Origin: Thinopyrum elongatum
Lineage: Eukaryota; Streptophyta; Magnoliopsida; Poales; Poaceae
NCBI GenBank assembly: GCA_011799875.1
Contig: CM022300.1
Coordinates: 107,893,201 to 107,957,200, forward strand
DNA: 64,000 nt
Direction of reading: 5' to 3'
Notes under the pieces: generated by a model
What the model saw: only the letters and a program-made list of their open reading frames with translations
What the model was told of the DNA's origin: nothing
Databases searched by the model: none
Position numbers and translations under genes: made by a program
In this document: positions 1-11,963 of the stretch, one piece after another
Layout: every line of letters begins with the position of its first letter
Numbering within the stretch: position 1 is the stretch's first letter

Positions 1-1
1 G

Positions 2-652
2 GCCCCCTTTGAAGTGTTATATGGACGAAAGTGCCGAACTCCTCTGAATTGGTCAGAAACTCGGGAACGATCACTCTTTGGTCTGGATATTATCCAACAT
101 GCCGAAGAACTAGTCCGCCTTATATGCGAGAATCTGAAGACTGCTCAATCTCGTCAGAAGAGTCAGTATGACCGTCATCATAAAGATATGGTCTATCAAC
201 CTGGCGAATAGGCTTATCTTTGAGTCACCCCGATGAAAGGTGCTCACCGCTTCGGGATCAAGGGCAAGCTAGCTCCTCGCTATATTGGTCCTTTCACCAT
301 TCTCGAAAGGCATGGAAATGTGTCATGTCAATTGGAACTGCTGTCGAACCTTTCTCAGGTTCACGATGTCTTCCATGTGTCACAGCTCCATCGCTGCTTC
401 AAGGACCCCATCCGAGCAGTGGATCACGAAATGCTCGAGTTGCAACAAGACCTCTCTTATAAAGAGCATCCGGTCCGCATTATCGATCAAGCTGAACTCC
501 GCACCCGTCAGAAGGCGATCAAATTCCTCAAAGCCTAGTGGTCGCACCATTTCGAAGACAAAGCCACTTGGGAACGCGAGGATCCTCTTCGTGATGAATA
601 CCCCGCTTTGTTTCCGTCTACCTCCTATATCTCAGGACGAGATTTCTTGTAG
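2..652 (+). pseudogene. Ty3/gypsy chromovirus pol, 3' end (integrase C-terminus and chromodomain region)
   Basis: One frame reads from the window edge to a TAG at 650-652 and resembles the end of a plant chromovirus (Tekay/Del-like) polyprotein. It begins in the integrase tail (LYGRKCRTPLNW), passes through the GPF/Y-type module (KLAPRYIGPFTILER) and the VFHVSQL motif, and ends in the chromodomain region. Three in-frame stops interrupt it (TAG 209, TGA 221, TAG 536) with no frameshift, so it is dead as it stands. The rest of pol and gag lie left of the window. A purine-rich tract (653-662) follows directly and is the expected second-strand primer site next to the 3' LTR. The family-level call is firm; the clade is an inference from motifs. 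Confidence 0.85.
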
Positions 653-663
653 TGGAGGAGAAT

Positions 664-3620
664 TGTAACACCCCGATAATCAAGCTACAATAATCCCATG
701 TTAATGGTGCCATGTCATCACTTTTACCGTTGCTAAATCCCACGTTGATTCAAAACCGATTCAAATTCAAATTTAAATTAAATTCAAATTTTAAAGTTTT
801 CAAAATGTCAAAACTAAATTGTTCATAATGTGGCAAATAATCCATAGGTAATATTGGTGGAGATACCACATTTTTATAAAGTATTTAAATATCCTAAAAT
901 AATTAAAATAGTAGCGAAAACAATTAATTAAAGGCCTTTTTAAAATTATAAAATTACAAAATATTTTATTTAGATGCCAAAATTATTGTGGTAGTGGTAT
1001 ATTTAGTAATACTAATTTAGGTGCTAATTATATATTTTACAAAACAAAAATAAATTGAAACTAAAATAAAACAGTAAAAGAAAAGTGAATAAAAGAAAAA
1101 TCAAAACAAAAACAAAAGAACATGACCCCCCCCCACTTGGCCTTGGCACAGCTGGCCTCCCGTGCAGGTCGGCCCACCAATGACGATTCCCCCTCTCCCC
1201 TGTTTATGAACAGCATGGCAGCCGCCGATGCCTGCCATGGCACCGGCCGGCGCCGTGGCTGCCATCCGGCCGCACCCCCGCGCCTTCTTATCCCTCCAAC
1301 CACCCCCAAACAGTAATCCCCTTGCCATTTCCCCCCTCGCCAGATCCGCTCGCCCGTGTACGCCCGTCGCCGCGCTCTACTCCCGACGCCGTCGCCATGC
1401 CACCTCGCTGCCCCGACCGTGTCACCCGGTGTCACCGCGCCATCGCCCGCCCTCGCTGAGTCCTCCCCGCCGGTCGCCTACGAGCCTCGCCGCCTGAACC
1501 CCTGCCCGGATGGTGAGGACCCTGACCCCCCCTTCGCTCCCCCTTTGCTCGTCGCGCTTGCCGTTGCGTGACCGCGCGCCCGCCGCGTCGGGTCGCGCCC
1601 TGGTCGCGCTCGGCTCCGCCTACCGCCCCGCCTACCGCCCCGCCTCTCTCTTGTGTCCGCACGGCCCACTCGCCCGTCGCGCCCCGCGGGCCTGCCCACT
1701 ATTGTCGGCTCTGCTGCAGCGGCAGTGCTGCTGTTGCGCTGCTCTGCTGGCCGCGCTGCTAGCTATTGCGCTGCTATGCTGCCGCTCTTCTGATGTTGCC
1801 GCTGCCGTTGATGCTTCTGCTGCGGTTGCTACCTGCGGCTGCGCCCTGCCCCGCTGCCCCCGCGCCCACCTTCCCTGCACTCGTCATCAGCCACCGCTCC
1901 CCGCCTACCTCCGACCGCCGGCGCCCGCTGCCGCACGCCAACACGCCGTCCTTGCCCACCTCATCCGCCCTGCGCCTCCCCTGGCAAGCGCCGTGGCCGC
2001 CGACACCCTGTCGTGGCCGCTACCTCACCCCTGCGTGTGTGCGTGCGTGCATGCCTGGGAGGCCGGCGGGCTCACAGCCATGGCCTGGGCCAATGACAGA
2101 CGGGGCCCAGCCCATGTAAAACAAAAAAGGAAAAAGGAAAAACTAAAATAATAAATAAAAGTAAATAAATAATAATAAAATTAATTGATTAATTAATTAG
2201 TTAACTTAATTAACTTAGCTTAATTAGCCTAATTAACTAGATTAGTTAAAAATGAAAAAATATTAATTAACCTAGTCTATGGCAGGGGGCCCCACCCCCT
2301 GTTGACCAGACAACTTTGACTGGTCAACTAGGACCCCCTGGACCCACATGTCAGCCTCTATGTACACTTCTGTGTACACAGAGCTGGGTGCACATAGTAA
2401 TTTGCATTTTTTTTGAATTAAAATAATTTCAGAAAATTGTTTAAAACTTTGAAAATTAATATAAAATAATTCGTAACTCGGATGAAAATAGTTTATACAT
2501 GAAAGTTGCTTAGAAAAATATGACGATTCCGAATATGCCCTCGTTCATCTGTCACATGCCCCTAGCAAAGCGAACATGGATCCGTCCCCTCTGTTTCATT
2601 TGTCCAAAAAATGCCAAACTCCGGGAAGGCATTCCCGGATGTTTCGCCCCTTCGTCTGTATCACCTAGTACTGCGTTAGGTCACCTCTAGCACTGCTTAT
2701 TGTCATGCCATGCATCGTGCTGCATTTGTTTGCATTGTATTTATTGTTTCTTCCCCCTCTTATCTCCAGTTGACCCCGAGACTGCCGGCAACCCCCAGTA
2801 CGACTACGGTGTTGACGACCCCTCCGTCTCGACAGAGCTTCCAGGCAAGAAAAACCCCCTTGATCATTCTGATATTGCCTACTCTTTCCTTCTACTGCTT
2901 GCATTAGAGTAGAGCTACAGCTACAGTCTTTTTGGTTTGATCCTATACTGATGCATAACCTGTATTTGCTACCATTGTTGATACCTTTACCTGCAGTCCT
3001 AAATGCTAAGTATAGGATGCTAATATATCATCAGTGGCCCTACATCCTTGTCCGTCTGCCTTGCTATATTATCGGGCTGTGATCCCTTTGGGTGGTGATC
3101 ACGGGTTTACATATTATATACTATTATACCACTTGTGATACTGATTAGATGCGGGGGCTGAAGGGACATGTGGTTCCATCCAGGTAGTGGTGGGCCTGGG
3201 TTCCCGACGGCCCCCGAGTGATTCTTTGTGGCAGAGCGACAAGGGAGGTTGAGACCACCTAGGAGAGAGGTGGGCCTGGTCCCTGGTCGGCGTCCGTGGT
3301 TACATCAATTTAACACGCTTAACGAGATTGGGTGTTTGATCAGAGTTGGACGTTGACCTATACGCACTAACCACCACGCAGGAACAGATATGGGCACTCG
3401 GCGTCGTATGTATCGGCCAAAGCATTCCAGAGGTCAGCGACTAAGCGGCGCGCGCCCGGGTGGTCCGCGTAAGCAACTGCCTTGTATAAGGAGGTCGTTA
3501 GGACTGATCCCGGCCGCCCTCGCAACATGCAGGAGTGCAAAGGGTGATGGGCCCAAGACCCCTGCGCTCTTAGGATGTAGATCGGCATGCTGGCCTCTCT
3601 GTTGAGCCTAGGTAGGGCTA
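664..3620 (+). repeat. 3' LTR of the chromovirus, part 1
   Basis: The LTR begins TGTAACACCCC right after the polypurine tract. It is very uneven in base composition: AT-rich at 720-1110 and 2120-2270, with a strongly C-rich block at about 1120-2110 between them. Open frames in the C-rich block look like a composition effect and are not called as genes. The LTR is cut at 3620 by the next element and resumes at 10391. No second copy of this LTR lies in the window, so the 5' half of the element is outside. Confidence 0.7.
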
Positions 3621-5198
3621 TGATGTCGCTTGAACTACGTCGGTATTTCTCCAAAGAGGAAGGGATGATGCAGCACAGCTACGGTAGGTATTTCCCTCAG
3701 TGATGAGGCCAAGGTTATCGAACCAGTAGGACAACCATGCAACACTATGTAAACGGTACCTGCACACAAAGAACAAATACTTGCAACCCGACGCGTAAGA
3801 GGGGTTGTCAATCCCTCCCGGGTAAAAGATAGATAAATTTGTAGTAGATTGGATAAACAGATCTCGGGAAACGCGAGATAAAATAAATAACAAAAAATTG
3901 CAGCAAGGTATTTTTGGGTTTTTGGAATAATAGATCTGAAAATAAAAGTGGCAAATAATAGATCAGAAAGAAAATATGATAAAGAATAGACCCGGGGGCC
4001 GTAGATTTCACTAGTGGCTTCTCTCGAGAAAATAGCATACAGTGGGTAAACAAATTACTGTTGGGCAATTCCTAGAACTTCAAATAATTATGACGATATC
4101 CAAGAAATGATCATTATATAGGCATCACGTCCAAGATTAGTAGACCGACTCCTGCCTGCATCTACTACTATTACTCCACACATCGACCGCTATCCAGCAT
4201 GCTTCTAGTGTATTAAGTTCATGGAGAAACGGAGTAATGCAATAAGAACGATGACATGATGTAGACAAGATCTATTCATGTAGGAATAGACCCCATCTTG
4301 TTATCCTTAATAGCAACGATACATACGTGGCATGTCCCCTTCTGTCACTGGGATTGAGCACCGTAAGATCAAACCCATCACAAAGCACCTCTTCCCATGG
4401 CAAGAAAAAATGATCTAGTCGGCCTAACTAAACCAAAGATTCGAAGAATAAATACGAGGCTATAAGTAATCATGCATATAAAAGATCAAAAGAAGACTCA
4501 AATAACTTTCATGGATAAAATAGATCTGATCATAAACTCAAAGTTCATCGGATCCCAACAAACAAACCGCAAAAAGAGTTACATCAAATAGATCTCTAAG
4601 AGACCATTGTATTGAGAATCAAAAGAGAGAGAGGAAGCCATCTAGCTACTAACTACGGACCCGAAGGTCTACAATGAACTACTCATGTATCATCGGAGAG
4701 GTACCAATGAGGATGATGAACCCCTCCGTGATGATGTCTAGATTGTATCTGGTGTTTCTGGAACTTGTGGCGGCTGGAATTGTGTTTCATTGACTCCCCT
4801 AGGGTTTTTGGATTTTCGGGGTATTTATAGAGCAAAGAGGCGGTGCGGGAGGCCACCGAGGTGGGCACAACCCACCAGGGCGCGCCTAGGCCCCCAGGCG
4901 CGCCCAGGTGGGTTGTGCCCCCCTCGAGGCACCCCTCTGGTACTTCATCGGCCCAAGTTGTTCCTTCTGGTCCAGAAAAAATCTCCAAAAAGTTTCGTTG
5001 CGTTTGGACTCCGTTTGGTATTGATTTTCTGCGAAGTAAAAAACAAGCAAAAAACAGCAACCGGCACTGGGCACTATGTCAATAGGTTAGTCCCAAAAAA
5101 TGATATAAAGTTGCTATAAAATGATTGTAAAACATCCAAGAATGATATTATAACAACATGGAACAAGCAAAAGTTATAGATACGTTGGAGACGTATCA
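3621..5198 (-). repeat. 3' LTR of the non-autonomous gypsy element
   Basis: It starts TGATGTCGCTTGAAC and ends GACGTATCA on the + strand, pairs with 8806-10385, and is followed at 5199 by the reverse complement of a polypurine tract. Confidence 0.9.
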
Positions 5199-7695
5199 AC
5201 ATCCCCAAGCTTAATTCCTACTCATCCTCGAGTAGGTAAATGATAAAAACAGAATTTTTGATGTGCAATGCTGCCTAACATGTTCATCACATATTCTTTT
5301 CTTTTGTAGCATGGACATTTGGACTTTTATATGATTCAAAGAAATAGTATAGTTTTGACATTAAGATTTCAATACTCAAGCATATCAACAAGCAACCATG
5401 TCTTTCAAAATATCAACACTAAAGCAAGTTATCCCTAGCCCATTATGCTCAATCATTGATCCATTCATGAAGCACACTCGCATATTAGTTACACCCAATG
5501 CTCAAGTATGATCATAGTGCCCCTTAGTTGGTGCTTTATAAGAGAAGATGGAGACTCAAATAAAAATAAAAATTGCATAAAGTAAAAGGAAAGGCCCTTC
5601 GCAGAGGGAAGTAGGGATTTGTAGAGGTGCCAGAGCTCAAAGCGAAAAAGATAGAGATAAAACATTTTGGGTGGCATGCTTTTCCTGTCAACGAAAACGA
5701 TCAAGTAGTTCCCAATACTTTCCATGCTAGATATATCATAGGAGGTTCCCAAACAGAAAATAAAGTTTATTTCTTTTTCCACCATAGTTTCACATTCCAC
5801 GGCTAGACGTATCCACGGGCGCCGTCCATACCAATACTTTCCAAGGAATTTATTATTTGACAATATAAAGTAAATTCATTTTTCATTTCGGGACTGGGTA
5901 TCCCTAATACCTTTGTCGTACTCTCATGCAATGACAAGTGAATAAACACTCATCTTGAGAATAACACATCTAGCATGGAAAAATATCAGCCACCCCCTAC
6001 CGTTTCATGAGCGGTACGAGCACACAAAAGGGAAATTTATTTTGAAAATTAGGGATGGCACATACAAATTTGCTTAGAACGGCACGGAAATACCGCATAT
6101 AGGTAGGTATAGTGGACTCATATGGCAAAACTGGGTTAAAGGGTTTTGGATGCACAAGCAGTAATCATACTTAGTACAAGTGAAGGCTAGCAAAAGATTG
6201 AGAAGCATCCAACCAAGAAACGGAAAATCACATAAGCGAGCATTAAGCATAACTAACACCGAATAATGCAGCACAAGTAGGATATAATTTCATTGCATAA
6301 CTATTGACTTTCGTGCTTGCATAGGGAATCACAAACCTTAACACCAATATTCTTACTAAAGCATAATTACTCATCAACATGACTCATATATTATATCATC
6401 ATATCACAAAACTATTACAAAGAATCAAGTTTATTTTGTCCAATGATCTTCATGAAAGTTTTTATTATATCCCTCTTGAATATCTATCACTTTGGGACTA
6501 ATTTCATATGTTGCTTTTGATAGCTCCAACAAATTTAAGTGAAGAACATGAGCATAAAAATTTTCTTCTCTCAAAATAATATAAGTGAAGCATGAGAGAA
6601 TTTCTTCAAAAATTTACTAACTCTCAAATAAATCTAAGTGAATCATGAGAGCATTTCTTAAAAAATATTAAAGCACACCATGCTCAAAAAGATATAAGTG
6701 AAGCACTAGAGCAATTCCATGGCTCAAAAAATTTAAGTGAAGCACATAGAGCAATTCTAACAAATCATAGCATAATTTTGGCTCTCTCAAATAGGTGTGT
6801 CCAGCAAGGATAGATGACACAAACTAAAAAGCAAAAAAAGCAAGGACTCATATAATACAAGCCGCTCCAAGCAAAACTCATGATATGTCACGAATAAAAA
6901 TATAGCTCCAACTAAAATACCGATGGTCGTTAGAAGAAAGAGGGGATGCCACTCGGGAGCATCCCAAAGCTTAGTTGCTGGTTTCTCTTTGGACAATGGC
7001 TTGGGGTGCCATGGGGCATCCTCAAGCTTAGGCTCTTCTTACTCCTTATTCCTTCATCCATCGTGATCTCACCCAAAACTTGAAAACTTCAATCACACAA
7101 AACTCAACAAAACCTTCGTGAGATCCGTTAGTATAAGGAAACCAATCTTTACTTTAAGTACTGTATAAAACCAATTAAAATTTTGTTATTGCATTATATC
7201 TACTGTATTCTAACTTTACCATGGCTTATACCCCCTGATACAAACCATAGATTCATCAAAATAAGCACAGAATGCAAAGAAAACAGAATCTGTCAAAAAC
7301 AGAACAGTCTACAAAGATTCGAATTGTTCTCATACTTCTGTAACTCCAAAAATTCTGAAGTATTAGGTCAATATAGGCAATTTGTACATAAATCTTGTGT
7401 AAAAAACTCATAATTTTTCATCGATTTTGTGATTTTAGAAAATTATTTTACTGGACGCAAAAGTTTCTGTTTTCCAACAAGATCAAATCAATTATCACCA
7501 AAGCTATCCCAAAGGCTTTACTTGGCACGAACACTAGTTAAAACATAAAAAAAACACAATCATAACAGAGGCATAATTTTGTAATCACTCAAGAACAGAA
7601 AGAAAAAGGCAAAAATAAATTTTATTCATTGGGTTGCCTCCCAACAAGCGCTATCGTTTTATGACCCTAGCTAGGCATTGAGATTTCGATGATGC
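5199..7695 (-). other. AT-rich non-coding interior of the non-autonomous gypsy element
   Basis: This is the 3' untranslated half of the element in its own orientation. It is AT-rich, with degenerate short repeats of the type AAATTTAAGTGAAGCA between about 6530 and 6760. I see no retroelement protein motif or convincing gene in it. Confidence 0.6.
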
Positions 7696-8528
7696 TCAAA
7701 CGAAAGATAATAATTGAAACACAAAGAAAGAATCATGAAACATGTGACAAACACATTTAAGTCTAACATACTTCCTATGCATAGGAATTTTATAGGCAAA
7801 AAAATTATCAAGACACGAAATATCTAACATATGCAAGTAAGAAGAAATAAACAATAATAATCTCAACATGAAGATAGGTAATTTAGTAACATGAAGATTA
7901 CTACAACCATATTTCCCTCTCTCATAATAATTACAAGTAGGATCATGATCAAATTCAACAATATAGCCATCATATAAAATTTTCTCTTCATGATCCACAT
8001 GCATACAAGTTTTATAATCTTCCAAAGTAGTGGGATTAACATCAACTAATGTCATGACCTCTCCAAACCCACTTTCATCAAAAAATTCATAAGATTGAAC
8101 ACTCTCCAAATATGTGGGATTATTTTTACCTAAAGTTGGCGCTCTTCCAAACCCACTCTCAATATTATTATTATCAATATCATATTCATCATGAGGCTTA
8201 AATAAATTTTCAAGATCATAATAAGAATCACCCCAATCATGATCATTGCAATAAGTAGTGGACATATCAAAATTAGCATCCCCAAGCTTGGGGTTTTGCA
8301 TATTATTAGCACAATTGATATTAATAGAATTTATAGTAAAATCATTACAATCATGCTTTTCATTCAAGGAGCTATCATGAATCACTTCATAAATTTCTTC
8401 ATCACAATTTTCAGATTCATAAATCTCAAGCAAAACTTCATAAAAATAATCTAGTGCACTTAACTCACTAGCAATTGGTTCATCATGATTGGATCTTTTA
8501 AAAAGATTAGCAAGTGCTGGGGATCCAT
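7696..8528 (-). pseudogene. Uncharacterised acidic ORF of a non-autonomous gypsy element
   Basis: An open minus-strand frame of about 275 codons ends at 7696. It is rich in Asp, Asn, Tyr and Glu and shows no gag, protease, RT or integrase motif. A motif starting ESGFG occurs twice (ESGFGRAPTLGKNNPTYLES and ESGFGEVMTLVDVNPTTLED), so about 26 residues are duplicated. The open frame extends upstream through the primer site into the LTR, which cannot be a real start. The likely ATG at 8528 is out of phase with the frame, suggesting a 1-base loss at the start. I do not recognise a function. The C-terminal part is hydrophobic and may be readthrough. Confidence 0.55.
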
Positions 8529-8776
8529 ATCGATAGATTTTCAGCAAGCGAAGATGCAAGCATATAGAAGGCACATGGCAACACAAGCAAAGATAGCAAA
8601 CAAGATTGCAAGCGAACAAGAGATCTGACGAGAAAAAGGCGAACGAAAAAGAGGGCGAATAAAACGGCAAATTTTTGTGAAGTGGGGGAGATGAAAACGA
8701 GAGGCAGATGGCAAATAAAGTAAATTGAAAGGAGATGAGATTTGTGATTAGGAACCTGATAGATGTTGATGATGTC

Positions 8777-8794
8777 TCCCCGGCAACGGCGCCA
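8777..8794 (-). other. Primer binding site, tRNA-Asp type
   Basis: The minus strand reads TGGCGCCGTTGCCGGGGA. This is the complement of the 3' end of plant tRNA-Asp (ending CCCCGGCAACGGCGCCA) as I know it. It lies 11 bases inside the 5' LTR and fixes the element's orientation. Confidence 0.85.
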
Positions 8795-8805
8795 GAAATT
8801 CCTTT

Positions 8806-10385
8806 TGATGTCGCTTGAACTACGTCGGTATTTGCCCAAAGAGGAAGGGATGATGCAGCACAGCTACGGTAGGTATTTCCCTCAGTGATGAGACCAAGGT
8901 TATCGAACCAGTAGGAGAACCACGCAACACTATGTAAACGGTACCTGCACACAAAGAACAAATACTTGCAACTCGACGCGTAAGAGGGGTTGTCAATCCC
9001 TCCCGGGTAAAAGATAGATAAATTTGTAGTAGATTGGATAAACAGATCTCGCGGAAACGCGAGATAAAATAAATAACAAAAAATTGCAGCAAGGTATTTT
9101 TGGGTTTTTGGAATAATAGATCTGAAAATAAAAGTGGCAAATAATAGATCGGAAAGCAAATATGACAAAGAATAGACCTGGGGGCTGTAGATTTCACTAG
9201 TGGCTTCTCTCGAGAAAAAATAGCATACGGTGGGTAAACAAATCACTGTTGGGCAATTGAGAGAACTTCAAATAATTATGAAGATATCCAGGCAATGATC
9301 ATTATATAGGCATCACATCCAAGATTAGTAGACCGACTCCTGCCTGCATCTACTACTATTACTCCACACATCGACCGCTATCCAGCATGCTTCTAGTGTA
9401 TTAAGTTCATGGAGAAACGGAGTAATGCAATAAGAACGATGACATGATGTAGACAAGATCTATTCATGTAGGAATAGACCCCATCTTGTTATCCTTAATA
9501 GCAACGATACATATGTGTCATGTCCCCTTTTGTCACTGGGATTGAGCACCGTAAGATCGAACCCATCACAAAGCACCTCTTCCCATGGCAAGAAAAATCG
9601 ATCTAGTCGGCCTAACTAAACCAAAGATTCGAAGAAGAAATACGAGGCTATAAGTAATCATGCATATAAGAGATCAAAAGAAGACTCAAATAACTTTCAT
9701 GGATAAAATAGATCTGATCATAAACTCAAAGTTCATCGGATCCCAACAAACACACCGCAAAAAGAGTTACATCAAATAGATCTGCAAGAGACCATTGTAT
9801 TGAGAATCAAAAGAGAGAGAAGAAGCCATCTAGCTACTAACTACGGACCCGATGGTCTACAATGAACTACTCACGCATCATTGGAGAGGCACCAATGAGG
9901 ATGATGAACCCCTCCGTGATGGTGTCTAGATTGGATCTAGTGTTTCTGGAACTTGCGGTGGCTGGAATTGTGTTTCATCGACTCCCCTAGGGTTTTTGGA
10001 TTTTCGGGGTATTTATAGAGCAAAGAGGTGGTGCGGGAGGCCACCGAGGTGGGCACAACCCACCAGGGCGCGCCTGGGCCCCTAGGCGCGCCCAGGTGGG
10101 TTGTGCCCCCCTCGGGTCACCCCTCTGGTACTTCTTTGGCCCAAGTTGTTCCTTCTAGTCCAGAAAAAATCTCCAAAAAGTTTCGCTGTGTTTGGACTCC
10201 GTTTGGTATTGATTTTCTGCAAAGTAAAAAAAAGCAAAAAACTGCAACTGGCACTGGGCACTATGTCAATAGGTTAGTCCCAAAAAATGATATAAAGTTG
10301 CTATAAAATGATTGTAAAACATCCAAGAATGATAATACAACAGCATAGAACAAGCAAAAATTATAGATACGTTGGAGACGTATCA
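8806..10385 (-). repeat. 5' LTR of the non-autonomous gypsy element
   Basis: Second LTR copy, 1580 bases against 1578 for the left copy, with only scattered substitutions and small indels by eye. It ends GACGTATCA at 10385, followed by the TSD GGCTA. Confidence 0.9.
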
Positions 10386-10390
10386 GGCTA

Positions 10391-10692
10391 TGACCTGTTG
10401 ATCTTTCGAGGCCGGGCATTACCCAGGAAAGTGTGTCTGAACAGAGTGATTGAGCTTGTTGGGAAATGTGGTGCACCCCTGCAGGGAAGTTGATCTTTCG
10501 GATAGCCGTGTCCACGGTAACAGGACAACATGGAGTTGTATTCCGACCTCTCACAACTAAAACCGGATACTTAATAAAACACACACCCAGATAAGTGTCA
10601 GACACAACCCGGTGATCGCTCTCCCACAGGGCGACAAGGGGAGGATCGCCGGGTAGGATTATGCTATACGTTGATACTTGTTACTATACCAA
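10391..10692 (+). repeat. 3' LTR of the chromovirus, part 2
   Basis: The chromovirus LTR continues after the TSD of the inserted element. It ends where a different gypsy LTR begins at 10693. I could not place its natural CA terminus, so it may be truncated. Confidence 0.6.
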
Positions 10693-11962
10693 TGCTACTT
10701 CTTGAGCTTGCGTTGATTTTTCCCTTGAAGAGGAAAGGGTGATGCAAGAAAGTAGAGATAAGTATTTCCCTCAGTTAAGAACCAAGGTATCAATCTAGTA
10801 GGAGGCACAAGCAAGTCTCCAATCTATGGACCTGCACAAACTAACAAACACTTGCACTCAACGCGAAAAAGGGGTTGTCAATCCCTTCACGGTCACGAAC
10901 AAGAGTGAGATCTAATAGAGATAGGTATAAAAGATAAATAAAAGAGCAAACTAAAGTAAATATAAATAAATTGCAGCAAGGTATTTTTGGGTTTTTTGGT
11001 TTATAGATCTGAAAATATATGATGGAAAATAGACCCGGGGGCCATAGGTTTCACTCTTGAAGATAGCATACGGTGGGTGAACAAATTACTGTTGAGCAAT
11101 TGATAGCAAAGCGCAAAGTTATGATGATATCTAAGGCAATGATCATGAATATAGGCATCACGCCCGTGACAAGTAGACCAAAATGATTCTACATCTACTA
11201 CTATTACTCCACACATCGACCGCTATCCAGCATGCATCTAGAGTATTAAGTTCATAAGAACGGAGTAACGCCTTAAGTAAGATGACATGATGTAGAGGGA
11301 TAAACTCAAGCAATATGATATAAACCCCATCTTTTTATCCTTGATGGCAACAATACAATACGTGCCTTGCTACCCCTTCTGTCACTGGGTGAGGACACCG
11401 CAAAATTGAACCCAAAACTAAGCACCTCTCCCATTGCAAGAAAAACAAATCTAGTTGGCCAAACCAAACGATAGTTCGAAGAGAAATACAAAGATATCTT
11501 AATCATGCATAAAAGAGTTCAGAGAAGACTCAAAAAAATTCATAGATAATCTCATCATAAATCCACAATTCATCGGATCTCAACAAACACATCGCCAAAC
11601 AATATTACATTGAATAGATCTCCAAGAATATCAAGGAGAACATTGTATTGAAGATCAAAGAGAGAGAAGAAGCCATCTAGCTACTAGCTATGGACCCGTA
11701 GGTCTATGGTAAACTACTCACACATCAACGGAAGGGCGGCAAGGTTGATGTAGAGGCCCTCCGTGAAGGAATCCCCCACCGGCAGATCACCGAAAATGGC
11801 CCCAAGATGGGATCTCACTGGAACAGAGGCTTGCGGTGGCAGAAAGTATTTTGGTGGACGCTTCTGGTGTTGGGGGAATATTTTGGAATTTATAGTGCAA
11901 AGATTAGGGTTGAGGGACTCCCGAGGGGTCCACAAGCCCGGAGGGCGCGCCCTCCCCCCCTA
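10693..11962 (-). repeat. Truncated gypsy LTR fragment
   Basis: It starts TGCTACTTCTTGAGC and runs through sequence colinear with the LTR at 3621 (for example a GGTATTTTTGGGTTTT stretch, then ATAGACCCGGGGGCC and the TACTATTACTCCACACATCGA stretch), so it belongs to a related family in the same minus orientation. It stops in a GC-rich stretch at about 11962, where copia RT sequence begins. The interior and the second LTR are missing. Confidence 0.65.
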
Positions 11963-11963
11963 G

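Larger units (their letters stand above)
3621..10385 (-). mobile_element. Non-autonomous Ty3/gypsy LTR retrotransposon, complete, TSD GGCTA
   Basis: Two closely similar LTRs (3621-5198 and 8806-10385, each starting TGATGTCGC and ending GTATCA) flank a 3.6-kb interior. The 5-bp duplication GGCTA sits at 3616-3620 and 10386-10390. Orientation is minus: the tRNA-Asp primer site lies beside the right LTR and a purine tract (reverse complement of ACATCCCCAAGCTT) beside the left one. No gag, protease, reverse transcriptase or integrase motif is visible. The only open frame of note (about 7696-8528) is unlike the usual retroelement proteins. Movement must therefore have depended on enzymes from a related element. 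It is inserted in the chromovirus LTR. Confidence 0.9.

Noticed and set aside
1510..2151. A 213-codon + strand frame in the chromovirus LTR
   Set aside because: It lies in a C-rich block where several overlapping frames on both strands are open; no domain or codon pattern supports it.
7696..9246. A single 516-codon minus-strand frame
   Set aside because: It runs through the 5' LTR, the primer site and the leader before reaching the real element ORF, so the upstream part is chance openness.
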